A stretch of DNA of 64,000 nucleotides, from positions 62,001-126,000 of the forward strand of contig JAGYOH010000004.1 of assembly GCA_018399635.1 (NCBI GenBank), read 5' to 3'. Below the pieces are notes generated by a model, which was not told the origin of the DNA, did no database searches, and saw only the letters and a list, made by a program, of their open reading frames with translations. Shown here one piece after another: positions 7,649-16,388 of the stretch (within the stretch, counting starts at the first letter, position 1; the number at the start of each line of letters is the position of its first letter). Position numbers and translations under genes: made by a program. The DNA comes from Clostridia bacterium. GTDB taxonomy: Bacteria > Bacillota > Clostridia > Peptostreptococcales > Acidaminobacteraceae.

Positions 7649-8179
7649 ATGAATCAAGAAATGATAATTTCCTTGAGCAGTCTTTTCATCATCACCTCTT
7701 TTACTAACGTTTTAGCGACTCTCAAAACCATCATGATTGCCAAGAAAATCATGAATCCCGTTTACCTGATCGTCTTTGTCGACGCGGCTATTTTTGCCAG
7801 TGTCCTGACAAAGGTGGTGGGTGCCACCGGTATCTATTTCACCCTGGCCTATGCCCTGGGAAGGACCTTCGGGGTTTTCCTGGGCGGCAGGCTGGAGGAT
7901 CGGCTTGGACTCGGAATCATCGAGGTGGATCTCTTCCTCAATGAAGGTAGAAAATCCACTGATATCGCACAGCGGCTCAGAGAAGAAGGCTACACCGTCA
8001 ATCATTTCCTCACCAGAGGAAATATGGGAGAAAAAAGACAGCAAGTAGAAGTGATCATGAAAAGAAAAGAGTACAAAATTTTCCGGAAGATTCTGAGTGA
8101 GAAGGGTGTGGAAAATCCCACCCTGAAAATCAAAAGCATCAGCAAGATCGAAGGAAAAATCACCGTAAGCAGTCTGTAA
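7649..8179 (+). CDS. DUF5698/DUF2179 membrane protein (YebE/UPF0316-like)
   Basis: A 176-residue protein with three N-terminal membrane segments (about 5-75) followed by a soluble DUF2179 domain (about 90-170), the same arrangement as the uncharacterised B. subtilis YebE family. Ribosome site AGGAGGG (7637-7643) points to ATG 7649 rather than the upstream in-frame ATG at 7607, which lies inside the leader just after the terminator. Function unknown; DUF2179 is related to the small ligand or nucleotide-binding domains at the ends of other membrane proteins. The leader suggests regulated expression. Confidence 0.8.
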   Translation: MNQEMIISLSSLFIITSFTNVLATLKTIMIAKKIMNPVYLIVFVDAAIFASVLTKVVGATGIYFTLAYALGRTFGVFLGGRLEDRLGLGIIEVDLFLNEGRKSTDIAQRLREEGYTVNHFLTRGNMGEKRQQVEVIMKRKEYKIFRKILSEKGVENPTLKIKSISKIEGKITVSSL

Positions 8180-8185
8180 AAAAAA

Positions 8186-8222
8186 TCCCCTCCCGCTGAA
8201 ATGGATTCGGCTGGAGGGGACT
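8186..8222. terminator. Bidirectional terminator between DUF5698 gene and metH
   Basis: TCCCCTCC (8186-8193) pairs with GGAGGGGA (8213-8220), flanked by A8 on the left and TTTTA on the right, so it serves the plus-strand gene and, with a T8 tail, the minus-strand met operon. Confidence 0.88.
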
Positions 8223-8223
8223 T

Positions 8224-10581
8224 TTATTTTTTGAAGAACTGGTCCGCGATGGTGACGGCGCTTCTGGCATCCCTGCCGTAGTGGTCGGCGCCGATTTCCC
8301 TGGCGTACTCCGGCGTGAGGACGGCGCCGCCGACAAAGACTTCCACGTCGGGGTACTTTTTTTTGATCGCCTTGATGGTGCCTTCCATATGGAGGACGGT
8401 GGTGGTCATCAGGGCGGAGAGGCCGACGAGTTTCACATCGTGCTGTCCCACCGCTTCTAGAATCCGGTCGGCAAGGACGTCCCTGCCCAGATCGATGATG
8501 TGGTAGCCGTAGTTCTCCAGGAGGACCTTGACCAGATTTTTTCCCAGGTCGTGGACATCCCCCTGGACCGTGGCCAGGATGATGGTTCCCTTTGAAGCGA
8601 GGTTCTCGCCGCTTGAGAGAAGTTTTTTTCTGACGAGATCAAAGGCGACGCCGGCGGTTTCCGCCGCGCGGATCAGCTGGGGAAGATAAATCCGCTTGTC
8701 CTCGTACTGGCGGCCCACCTCGTCCAGGGCCGGGACCAGATGGTTTTCAACGATCCACAGGGGTTCATGGTTTTCCAGCAGGGCTTGGGTGAGGGCCTTC
8801 GTACCGGCCTGGTCGCCCTTGAGGAGCAGGTCGGGGCAGGCCGCCACTTCCGGGGATTCCGCGGTCGGAGAGGGGGGGGCTTCAAGACCGTAGTCCCGGA
8901 TGAAGGCTTTGGCGTCGGCATCGTGGTTGGCCAGGAGGTTGAAGGCCATGAGGGTGTCCCTGACGCCGGGGGCCCCGGGATCGATGATGACGGTGTCGAG
9001 ACCCGCGGTGAGGGCCATGGCCAGATAAGTCCGGTTGATCAGGGGCCGGTTGGGAAGACCGTAGGAAACGTTGCTCAGGCCCAGGGTGGTGAGGACCCGG
9101 TGCCTGGCCTTGAGGGAGGTGATGGCCTTCAGGGTCTCCATGACCTCGGCCTGCTGGGCGCTGGCGGTGAGGACCAGGGTGTCGATGAGCAGGTGGCTCT
9201 TGTCGATGCCGTGGGCTTCAGCTGTGGTGATGAGCTTGACAGCCACCGCCAGGCGGTCCTCGGATTTTTTGGGAATCCCCTCTTCGTCAAAGGTGAGGGC
9301 GATCACATAGGCCCCGTATTTTTTCACCAGGGGAAAAATTTCGGCCATGGCTTCAGCCTTGCCGTTGACGGAATTGATGACGGGGACCCCGTTGTAGTGA
9401 CGCAGGGCGGCCTCGATGACCTCCGGGCTGGTGGTGTCGAACTGGAGGGGGACGTCGATGAGGCCGTTGAAAAGCTCGATGATTTCAAGCATAGCCTTTT
9501 TCTCATCCACTCCGGGGAGGGAGGTGTTGATGTCGAGGACCGCCGCCCCCTGTGCCACCTGCTCGAAGGCGATCTTCAGGGCCGGGGTGAAATCCCCCGC
9601 CTTGAAGGGTTCCTTGAGTTGCCGGTTTCCTGAGGGATTGATCCGCTCGCCGATGAGGGTGATGCCTTCATCGAGGTTGACCCGCCTTTGGGAGGAGGAA
9701 AGGTAGCGGGGCCTTGTGGTGATTTTTCGGGGCCGGTAGTTTCCTTTGAGCTCAGCGAGTTTTTCAATGGTTTTCGGGCCGGTGCCGCAGCATCCCCCGA
9801 TGATCTGGACCCCCTTTTCGACGAAGCCGGCATAGATGTCCTTGAAGGCCTCCGGGGTGACGGAGTAGTGGGTTTTGCCGAAGCTGACGCTGGGCAGACC
9901 GGCATTGGCCTGGACCATCACCGGCAGCCTGGAAAAGTCGAGAATCCGCTCCACGATGGGAATCATTTCCTGTGGTCCCAGGGAGCAGTTGACGCCCAGG
10001 GCGTCCACTCCCAGGGCTTCCAGGGCCAGGACCATGTTTTCAGGATCGGTGCCGGTGAGACTGAAACCGTCGGCCTCGAAGGTCATGGTGGCGAAGACGG
10101 GACAGTCGGCGTTCTCCTTGGCGGCGAGGACCGCCGCCCGCATTTCCCCCAGATCCGACATGGTCTCGATGAGAATCAGATCGACCCCCTGCCTGGCACC
10201 GATGAGGACCTGCTCCTTGAAGTAGCCGTAGGCCTCCTCGAAATCCATTTCGCCGATGGGCCGCATGACCCGTCCGATGGGACCCAGGTCCAGGGCGATC
10301 TTCGTCCCGGTGTCCCCGGCGGCCCTTCGGGCATTGTCGATGGCGGCCAGGACGATGGTTTCAAGAGAGTATCGTGATTTCGAGAGTTTGTAGGCATTGG
10401 CGCCGAAGGTGTGGGTGGTGATGACCCCGGCCCCGTGGCGGATATAGGTCCTGTGGATATCGATGATCACCTGGGGATGGTCGATATTGAGCTCCTCCGG
10501 GATGGTGGTGTCGATATAGCCCTTTTCCTGGAGCATGGTGCCCATGGCACCGTCAAAAATCAATAGTCCTGTTTCGAGCAA
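8224..10581 (-). CDS. metH: Cobalamin-dependent methionine synthase (no activation domain)
   Basis: This 785-residue enzyme methylates homocysteine with methyl-tetrahydrofolate through cobalamin. Domains in order: homocysteine S-methyltransferase (about 1-285, zinc ligands in GVNCSLG and GGCCGTGPK), pterin-binding (about 300-560, LIGERINPSGNRQL), cobalamin cap and cobalamin-binding Rossmann domain (about 585-785, with GDVHDLGKN supplying the B12 histidine). The C-terminal activation domain of E. coli MetH is absent and is encoded separately by the preceding gene. Start is TTG 10581, ten bases after AAAGGAG. Last gene of the SAM-riboswitch operon. Confidence 0.96.
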   Translation of the reverse strand: MLETGLLIFDGAMGTMLQEKGYIDTTIPEELNIDHPQVIIDIHRTYIRHGAGVITTHTFGANAYKLSKSRYSLETIVLAAIDNARRAAGDTGTKIALDLGPIGRVMRPIGEMDFEEAYGYFKEQVLIGARQGVDLILIETMSDLGEMRAAVLAAKENADCPVFATMTFEADGFSLTGTDPENMVLALEALGVDALGVNCSLGPQEMIPIVERILDFSRLPVMVQANAGLPSVSFGKTHYSVTPEAFKDIYAGFVEKGVQIIGGCCGTGPKTIEKLAELKGNYRPRKITTRPRYLSSSQRRVNLDEGITLIGERINPSGNRQLKEPFKAGDFTPALKIAFEQVAQGAAVLDINTSLPGVDEKKAMLEIIELFNGLIDVPLQFDTTSPEVIEAALRHYNGVPVINSVNGKAEAMAEIFPLVKKYGAYVIALTFDEEGIPKKSEDRLAVAVKLITTAEAHGIDKSHLLIDTLVLTASAQQAEVMETLKAITSLKARHRVLTTLGLSNVSYGLPNRPLINRTYLAMALTAGLDTVIIDPGAPGVRDTLMAFNLLANHDADAKAFIRDYGLEAPPSPTAESPEVAACPDLLLKGDQAGTKALTQALLENHEPLWIVENHLVPALDEVGRQYEDKRIYLPQLIRAAETAGVAFDLVRKKLLSSGENLASKGTIILATVQGDVHDLGKNLVKVLLENYGYHIIDLGRDVLADRILEAVGQHDVKLVGLSALMTTTVLHMEGTIKAIKKKYPDVEVFVGGAVLTPEYAREIGADHYGRDARSAVTIADQFFKK

Positions 10582-10600
10582 GGGGGTTCATCTCCTTTGA

Positions 10601-11260
10601 TTATTTTCTGAAGTGGCAGCTCTCATAGTAGGGACACGCCTGGCAGGAGTCCTCCCCGCAGCGGGTGGGGGCCCTGGCTTCTAAAGGACGGCTGGCTATG
10701 CCGAGTACTGCGACGATGGATTTCAGCGGGACCAGAAGAGAGCTTTCATTGAGGCTCAGTCCGATTTTCTTGTAGGCGTCGAGGACCTGGAGAATATTGA
10801 TCTGGTCCGACAGGGGCATGTCTCCGTAGCCCGGACTGAAGCGGAAGGGAAAATGGGCGGTGGCGGGATAGGCCTGCTTGATGATCGCTTCGCAATCATC
10901 GCAGACCTCTTCAATCATCACCGAGGCCGCGGCGTCGTGGATCAGCCCCTCGTAGGGGGACAGACGGCTCCTGAGCTGGATCAGCCGGTCCGCCGCCTGC
11001 CCCAGGGTACAGGCCATGAGAACCACCTCCTCGCAGCCGGCAAGATGGGCCGTGATGCTCCCGCCTTTGAGGGAGAGAAGGGGATGGGAAAGGTCCACGA
11101 TTTTTTCCCGGACGGCGGCCACCTTGAAGGTTTCATGGACGCACCGGCCCTTGAGCAGGGTCTTCATTTCCTGGTAGGTTTTTTCAATGGTGTGGCGGGT
11201 GGCCGGATCGGCACCCTCCGGGAAACCCAGGTAGGCTTCGATGGTGCTGATGGGATCCAT
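10601..11260 (-). CDS. Stand-alone methionine synthase activation-domain protein
   Basis: A 219-residue protein related to the AdoMet-binding reactivation domain of MetH. The motif RFSPGYGDMPLSDQ matches the family's RxSPGYG signature. It is expected to bring AdoMet and a reductant to cob(II)alamin that has become inactive. The C-terminus carries four clustered cysteines (CGEDSCQACPYYESC) not found in the E. coli domain; they could bind metal or an Fe-S cluster. It lies 19 bases before metH and 11 after metF, completing the split methionine synthase. Confidence 0.9.
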   Translation of the reverse strand: MDPISTIEAYLGFPEGADPATRHTIEKTYQEMKTLLKGRCVHETFKVAAVREKIVDLSHPLLSLKGGSITAHLAGCEEVVLMACTLGQAADRLIQLRSRLSPYEGLIHDAAASVMIEEVCDDCEAIIKQAYPATAHFPFRFSPGYGDMPLSDQINILQVLDAYKKIGLSLNESSLLVPLKSIVAVLGIASRPLEARAPTRCGEDSCQACPYYESCHFRK

Positions 11261-11271
11261 ATAACCCTCCT

Positions 11272-12156
11272 TTAGCCTTGGGTCAAGGTCTTTCTGATGG
11301 TGGAGATCGGGTCCATGATGGCCAGGGTGTTCCTGGGCTGGTTCATGGTATAGAGGTGGATGCCGTCGATGCCGGAGGAGAGCAGATCGATGATCTGGTT
11401 GACGGCGTAGGCGATGCCGGCTTCTCTCAGGGCCTCGGGCTTGTCCTGGTAGCGGTCGAGGATTCTCTGGAATTTGGCGGGCAGGCGGGTGCCTGTCAGG
11501 GCCTGGACATGGTGGACCTGGCGCAGGTTGACCACGGGGAAGATTCCGGCGATCACCGGCACGTCGATATCCAGAAGTTCGAGGTTTTCCTTGAAGGCAT
11601 AGAATTTCTGATTGTCGAAGAAGAGCTGGGTGATGAGAAAGTCGAGGCCGTGGTCCACCTTGGTCTTCAAGTACTTGATGTCCGAGACCCGGCTTTGGGA
11701 TTCCACATGACCCTCGGGATAGGCCGCGCCGCCGATACTGAAGTGGTCGGTCTTCCTCAGTTCCTGGATCAGGTCGGCGGTATGGGGAAAGGCGGGCTTG
11801 AAGTGTTGGTTTTTGAGGGACTCGGGGATGTCCCCCCTGAGGGCCAGGATATTCTCGACGCCCTCATCCTTCAGGGCTTGAATGGTCTTTGTAAGAGTTT
11901 CCCGGGAGGCGGCGATACAGGTCAGATGGGCGATGGATTCAATCTTGTAGTGGTTCTTGATCCGGGAGGCGATTTCAATGGTGTGGTTCTGGGTCGATCC
12001 CCCCGCTCCGTAGGTGACGCTGATGAAATCCGGTGCCAGGTCCTTCAGTGCTTCAATGGTATCATAGATGGTTTCGATGGGGTATTCCTTTTTTGGGGGG
12101 AAGACCTCGAAGGAAATGGTGGGTTTTTTTGCTTCAAACAGGGTTTTGAGTTTCAT
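11272..12156 (-). CDS. metF: Methylenetetrahydrofolate reductase
   Basis: A 294-residue flavoprotein that makes methyl-tetrahydrofolate, the methyl donor for MetH. The FAD/substrate motif FISVTYGAGGSTQNHT is present near residue 45, and length is typical of the catalytic domain alone. Its start overlaps the end of the COG2122 gene by 23 bases, so the two are translationally coupled. It links the homocysteine-forming genes upstream to the methylation genes downstream. Confidence 0.96.
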   Translation of the reverse strand: MKLKTLFEAKKPTISFEVFPPKKEYPIETIYDTIEALKDLAPDFISVTYGAGGSTQNHTIEIASRIKNHYKIESIAHLTCIAASRETLTKTIQALKDEGVENILALRGDIPESLKNQHFKPAFPHTADLIQELRKTDHFSIGGAAYPEGHVESQSRVSDIKYLKTKVDHGLDFLITQLFFDNQKFYAFKENLELLDIDVPVIAGIFPVVNLRQVHHVQALTGTRLPAKFQRILDRYQDKPEALREAGIAYAVNQIIDLLSSGIDGIHLYTMNQPRNTLAIMDPISTIRKTLTQG

Positions 12157-12883
12157 GGGATTCTTCCTTTCGATGATAAAGATGGATTTCCCCCCAGAGG
12201 CCGATCCGGTCCTCGATGAGGATCAGGGTCCCCAGGATTTCGGGAATTTTTTTTGCGGCGGCCATGGCGGCGGGAATGTCCCGGGGGGACTTGACCATGT
12301 TGCCCAGGGCGGTGGCGGCGGCATCGGCCAGGAGGGGATCCCGGCTCAGCACCACCACGGCATCGGCTTTCCCGAAGCTCAGGGAATGACCCAGGGTTCC
12401 GGAGGAGGTGCAGATGCCCAGGGGGGTGATCTGGGGGGGGATGGTGATGACGAGGTCTCTGGGAAAGGCGCTGGAGGCGGTATGGACCCTGATGTTTCGG
12501 GGTACCGAAGACTTGAGATAGAGGTCTCCTCCGTTTTCAATGATGAGTTCGTCATTGAGGGGGCTCAGGGCTTCCCCCAGATAGTGGGCCACGGCGCCGG
12601 CGACACTGGCCATGGGGCCCACTCCGAGGGCCCCGCCGGCCTGCTTCATGTGACTGATCAGTGGATCTTCGGCTTCAAGGGGTTCCAGGGGTGTCAGACT
12701 GTGAAGAAAAGAAGGTTCATTTTCGATGTGGTCCGTCATCACCCGGCGAAGCTGCTTCAATCGGGCGGCGGCATCCCCCAGGGACCCGCTGTAGTAGATC
12801 ATCAGATCGGATTCTTCGATTTTGAGAGGCTGACTTTTCAGGTCGCCGGTAACCTCCCTGCGGTAGCTTCTTTCCTGATACAC
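12134..12883 (-). CDS. COG2122/UPF0280 protein of the direct homocysteine pathway
   Basis: A 249-residue protein of the UPF0280 family, a distant relative of the ApbE fold. The glycine- and serine-rich stretches (GVGPMASVAGAVAHYLG and GICTSSGTLGHSL) are typical. In methanogens and Desulfovibrio, COG2122 members are linked genetically to DUF39 and NIL-ferredoxin proteins in making homocysteine from aspartate semialdehyde and sulfide; its exact reaction is not settled. Here it lies immediately after those two genes. The start is GTG 12883, with a weak ribosome site (GGCGGTGAT). Confidence 0.85.
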   Translation of the reverse strand: MYQERSYRREVTGDLKSQPLKIEESDLMIYYSGSLGDAAARLKQLRRVMTDHIENEPSFLHSLTPLEPLEAEDPLISHMKQAGGALGVGPMASVAGAVAHYLGEALSPLNDELIIENGGDLYLKSSVPRNIRVHTASSAFPRDLVITIPPQITPLGICTSSGTLGHSLSFGKADAVVVLSRDPLLADAAATALGNMVKSPRDIPAAMAAAKKIPEILGTLILIEDRIGLWGEIHLYHRKEESHETQNPV

Positions 12884-12896
12884 GGGATCACCGCCT

Positions 12897-13307
12897 TTAA
12901 AGGAGGGAGGCCTTTGAAATGGCCTTTGAGGGACAGACCGGCAGGCAGAGGTCGCATCCGGTACACTTGTCCGAATTGTAGGTCAGTTCCCAGTCCGGAC
13001 CGGTGACGGCCAGGGCATCCGGGAAGCAGACGGCGGTGCACAGGCCGCAGTCGGTGCAGCGGCTCCGGTCGACGGCGATGATGGCCTCCACCATTTCCAG
13101 GTGGATGCCGGGCTCATTGAGGTCGGTGAGGGTTTTTTTGATCATGGCCTCATCCCCCTCGATTTCGTAGAGGATATGGCCGATATTGTTGTAACCGATA
13201 TCCGCCTTGAGAATGTTGATGACGAGATTGTACTCCTTGATGAGGCGGTAGGTGAGGGGCTTGGCGGTGTATTCCGAATCGAAGGTGAGCATGATTTTGG
13301 TCTTCAC
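12897..13307 (-). CDS. NIL domain plus 2[4Fe-4S] ferredoxin
   Basis: A 136-residue protein with an N-terminal NIL domain (about 1-75) and two CxxCxxCxxxC clusters (CTDCGLCTAVC and CTGCDLCLPVC), so it should hold two 4Fe-4S centres. The homologous NIL-ferredoxin partner of DUF39 in Methanosarcina (MA1822) is required for homocysteine synthesis, probably by supplying electrons to the sulfur-transfer step. Its ATG overlaps the stop of the DUF39 gene (ATGA), showing tight coupling. Confidence 0.92.
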   Translation of the reverse strand: MKTKIMLTFDSEYTAKPLTYRLIKEYNLVINILKADIGYNNIGHILYEIEGDEAMIKKTLTDLNEPGIHLEMVEAIIAVDRSRCTDCGLCTAVCFPDALAVTGPDWELTYNSDKCTGCDLCLPVCPSKAISKASLL

Positions 13308-14473
13308 GCTTCATCATCTCCTTTCACCATGGTTTTGACCCTGCTGTCGAGGGAAAAATGAGCGACGGGCTCGGTGAGGAAGAATTCTCCATTCCGGATC
13401 TGGTCCTTGAGGACCTGGGCGATTTTTCTCGCCTTCCGGAGGCTGCTGAGGGGGGCGGTCTTCACTTTTTTCCCATCGATGGTCACCCCGCCGCTTCTGA
13501 GCTCGGCGTAGGATACCGTGGCCACCACCGGCTTGGACCGTTTCGGGACGGAATAGTCGATGATGTTGGTTTTGATTTCATCGTCACTGATGCCGCAAAA
13601 GGCCAGCACCTCGGGACTGAGGACGGGGATGGGGATGCCGATGCCGACGTTCATGCTGACCCCGTAGCCCTTGAAGACCACCGGTGAAATGTATTCGGTA
13701 TCCATTTCCCTGAGCTGGCCGATCACCGAGAGGGTGGCGGCGGGAGTCTTTGGAATGCCGTTTTCATAGCGGGGCACATCGGTCTTGAACTGGGTCCCTT
13801 GAAAGGCGATATAGCCCTGGGCCCCGCCCAGGAAAATCCGGGTGCCGATGCCGATGGTTTTCAGGTAGGGATCGTTGAAGAGGGGGCTGAGCTGTCCCGT
13901 AGTGGCGTAGTTGACATGGGTCCCCTTGGGCAGGAGGGTCCCCATGTAGGTGTGGATGGGTCTGTCAGAAAGATTGATGGCGGCGGCGTAGTTCTGGTAG
14001 GAATTTCTGGGATTGAACATGAAGGCTTCGTTGAGATCCTCTAGAGCCACTTCCCGGGTCACCTGGGTCCTGGGGTAGCAGTCGGTGCCCTTGCCGGAAC
14101 CCTTGAGGGTGACCTTTTTGCCTTCGATGAGGTCGCAGATGACGTGGGCGCCGCCATAGTCCTCGGGACGGGTTCTGGAGACGTCCGTGGCGCCGATATA
14201 GGTATCCACGGCGGCCAGTCCCCCCGAGGCGGGCACGTCGTTGAGGGTGATCTCCTCCAGGCGGATGGGGGGGTCGGAGTGGCCGAAATTCAGGAAGGCT
14301 CCCGTGGAGCACATGGGGCCGAAGGTGGCGGTGGTCACCACGTCCACCTTTTCGAAGGCGGCTTCGGGACCCTCCTCCCGCAGGAGCTGGATGACTTCTT
14401 CCGCGGTCATCACCACGACATTCCCCTGTTTGATTTTTTCGTTGATGGCTTCGACGGTTCTTGATCTTGTCAT
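13304..14473 (-). CDS. DUF39 homocysteine-biosynthesis protein (aspartate semialdehyde sulfurtransferase)
   Basis: This 389-residue protein belongs to COG1900/DUF39. Its methanogen homologue (MA1821) converts aspartate semialdehyde to homocysteine with sulfur carried on a cysteine persulfide. Candidate sulfur-carrying cysteines are Cys55 (GPMCSTGAFLNFGHSDPP) and Cys132 (GKGTDCYPRTQ); Cys113 is also present. Unlike MA1821 it has no C-terminal CBS domains. It is the first gene of the operon, 26 bases behind the SAM-I terminator, with ribosome site AAGGAGG. The pathway bypasses the usual O-acetyl- or O-succinylhomoserine route. Confidence 0.92.
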   Translation of the reverse strand: MTRSRTVEAINEKIKQGNVVVMTAEEVIQLLREEGPEAAFEKVDVVTTATFGPMCSTGAFLNFGHSDPPIRLEEITLNDVPASGGLAAVDTYIGATDVSRTRPEDYGGAHVICDLIEGKKVTLKGSGKGTDCYPRTQVTREVALEDLNEAFMFNPRNSYQNYAAAINLSDRPIHTYMGTLLPKGTHVNYATTGQLSPLFNDPYLKTIGIGTRIFLGGAQGYIAFQGTQFKTDVPRYENGIPKTPAATLSVIGQLREMDTEYISPVVFKGYGVSMNVGIGIPIPVLSPEVLAFCGISDDEIKTNIIDYSVPKRSKPVVATVSYAELRSGGVTIDGKKVKTAPLSSLRKARKIAQVLKDQIRNGEFFLTEPVAHFSLDSRVKTMVKGDDEA

Positions 14474-14498
14474 GATTTGACCTCCTTGAAAAAATAAA

Positions 14499-14635
14499 AA
14501 ACCCTACCCGAAGGTAGAGTTAATTTTAAAATTTGCTCATCTTTCGGTTTACACCGCTGGATTTAGCACCACGCCGGCAGGCAGGTTGCTGGATGTCATC
14601 GGGCCAGTCCCTCAATCGCTCTTGATAAGTCGTGC
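14499..14635 (-). promoter_or_regulatory. SAM-I (S-box) riboswitch with terminator
   Basis: Read on the minus strand, the aptamer (about 14629 to 14530) shows the S-box core: CTTATCAAGAGCG, GAGGGACTGGCCCGATGA, CAGCAACC, GGTGCTAAATCCAGC and a closing GATGAG. The expression platform is a terminator at 14499-14520 (ACTCTACC, TTCG loop region, GGTAGGGT, then T6). High SAM would end transcription before the DUF39 gene, so the whole homocysteine-to-methionine operon is under methionine-pool control. Confidence 0.96.
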
Positions 14636-14658
14636 TATTCAATTGGTATTTGAAAATT

Positions 14659-14686
14659 ATTATAACAGGCTCAAAGGGAATGTCAA
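14659..14686 (-). promoter_or_regulatory. Promoter of the met operon
   Basis: On the minus strand TTGACA (14686-14681), 16 bases and TATAAT (14664-14659), about 30 bases before the SAM-I aptamer. It begins only 20 bases after the ilvB stop, with no terminator in between, so some ilv transcripts could run into the riboswitch. Confidence 0.85.
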
Positions 14687-14705
14687 CATAAACAATCCGA
14701 AAACA

Positions 14706-16361
14706 TCATTTGACCAGGTACTCTGCGATGGATTTTCCCGGAGGAACGAAGGGGTAGACGTCCTCGTCGGGATCGATGCGGACCTCGATGAAGTGGGCGC
14801 CCCGGTCCCTTCGGCTGGCTTCGAGGGCCGCCTTCAGGTCCGGCAGGCTGTCCACCCTGACCCCCTTGACGCCGTAGGCCTCGGCGAGCTTGAGGTAGTC
14901 CAGACCGCTCTGGTTGTTGGTTTCGGAATACCGCCGGTTGTTGAAGAGTTTCTGCCATTGACGGACCATGCCCAGGGATTCGTTGTTCATCATCAGGATG
15001 GTGAGGTTGAGGTCGTAGCCTGCCACCGTCAGCAGCTCGTTGGCGTTCATTCTGAAGGAACCGTCCCCTGAAATCAGGACCACCGGTGTGTCGGGGTTGC
15101 CGATACAGGCTCCGATGGCGGCTCCGAGTCCGTAGCCCATGGTGCCGAGGCCGCCGGAGGTCAGCATCCCCCTGGGGTGGCTCACCCACCAGTGCTGGGC
15201 GGCCCACATCTGGTGCTGGCCTGTATCCGTCACGAGAATCGTCTCGTCGGGATAGGCTCTGCGGGCGGTCTTGATGATATTCTCCGGGCAGTAGAGGGCC
15301 TGGTCCGCCGGGGCGTATTTTTTGCTCTGGATCCAGTCGAGCCACTGGGTGTGCTTCTTCACTTCAAGGCGGTCCACCAGGTAGGCAAGGTTGCTGCTCA
15401 GGTCTCCGTCCAGGTAGAGATCGCAGTGGATGTTTTTGGAGAATTCCGTTTCATCGATGTCGAGCTGGACGATATAGGCATCCCGGGCAAAGGTTTCCGA
15501 AAGGCCGATGGCCCGGTCGCTGAAGCGGGCGCCGATGACCAGAAGCAGGTCGGTGTGGCTGACGGCTTCATTCACTTCGGGATGGCCGTGCATGCCGGAA
15601 AGGCCCAGGGACAGGGCATGGTTCATGGGGAAGGTGCCGAGGCCCATGAGGGTGTTCACCACGGGAATATTCCCCTTGATGGCCAGGGCCTTGAGGAGGG
15701 TTGAGGTGTTGGAGCGTTTGACGCCGCCACCGGCATAAATCAGAGGCCTTTCGGCCTGGGACAGGCGAAGGAGAATCTCCCCGAGTTTTTCGGTGTCCAG
15801 GGCTCTGGCGGGGTCGCCCGGGGAAGAGGCTGCCGGGTCGGCGTCCTCCTGGTCCGTGGTGGCCAGAAGGATGTCCTTGGGCAGGTCCACCAGAACCGGC
15901 CCGGGTCTTCCACTTCTGGCCACGTCGATGGCCTCCTGGACCACCGCCGCCATCTTGTCCACATCATCCACCAGATAGGTTTTTTTGGTAATGGGCTCCG
16001 AAATCGAAGTGATATCGATTTCCTGGAAGGAGTCCTTGCCCAGCATGGCCATGGGAACCTGACCGCTGAAAACCACGATGGGAACGGAGTCCATGTAGGC
16101 GGTGGCCAGTCCCGTGATGGTGTTGGTGGCTCCGGGGCCGCTGGTGACGAAACAGACCCCCACCTGGCCCGTGGCACGGGCGAAGCCGTCGGTGGCGTGG
16201 ACGGCTCCCTGCTCATGGGCGAAGCGGTAGTGGGTGATGCGGCCGGTGTAATCCAGGAGGGCATCATAAACCGGCATGATGGCGCCTCCAGGGTAACCGA
16301 AGATTTTGGTGACCTGGTTTTTCAAAAGGGTATCTAAAATGATTTCTGATCCGGTACGCAC
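14706..16361 (-). CDS. ilvB: Acetolactate synthase, large subunit
   Basis: This 551-residue thiamine-diphosphate enzyme condenses pyruvate with pyruvate or 2-ketobutyrate, the first common step to valine, leucine and isoleucine. The catalytic Glu is in AHEQGAVHATDGFARATG, and the ThDP/Mg motif starts at GDGSFRMNANEL and ends in the usual NN. Start is GTG 16361, seven bases after AGGAGG. It is the last gene of the operon, after ilvC; the regulatory subunit is encoded first, the reverse of the common ilvB-ilvN-ilvC order. Confidence 0.96.
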   Translation of the reverse strand: MRTGSEIILDTLLKNQVTKIFGYPGGAIMPVYDALLDYTGRITHYRFAHEQGAVHATDGFARATGQVGVCFVTSGPGATNTITGLATAYMDSVPIVVFSGQVPMAMLGKDSFQEIDITSISEPITKKTYLVDDVDKMAAVVQEAIDVARSGRPGPVLVDLPKDILLATTDQEDADPAASSPGDPARALDTEKLGEILLRLSQAERPLIYAGGGVKRSNTSTLLKALAIKGNIPVVNTLMGLGTFPMNHALSLGLSGMHGHPEVNEAVSHTDLLLVIGARFSDRAIGLSETFARDAYIVQLDIDETEFSKNIHCDLYLDGDLSSNLAYLVDRLEVKKHTQWLDWIQSKKYAPADQALYCPENIIKTARRAYPDETILVTDTGQHQMWAAQHWWVSHPRGMLTSGGLGTMGYGLGAAIGACIGNPDTPVVLISGDGSFRMNANELLTVAGYDLNLTILMMNNESLGMVRQWQKLFNNRRYSETNNQSGLDYLKLAEAYGVKGVRVDSLPDLKAALEASRRDRGAHFIEVRIDPDEDVYPFVPPGKSIAEYLVK

Positions 16362-16388
16362 GTCATAACCTCCTAGACTGTCGAGGGA

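Noticed and set aside
8740-10377. Long plus-strand ORFs opposite metH, and similar antisense ORFs across the window
   Set aside because: They are shadows caused by GC-rich codon use of the real genes; they lack ribosome sites and have low-complexity G/D/H-rich translations.
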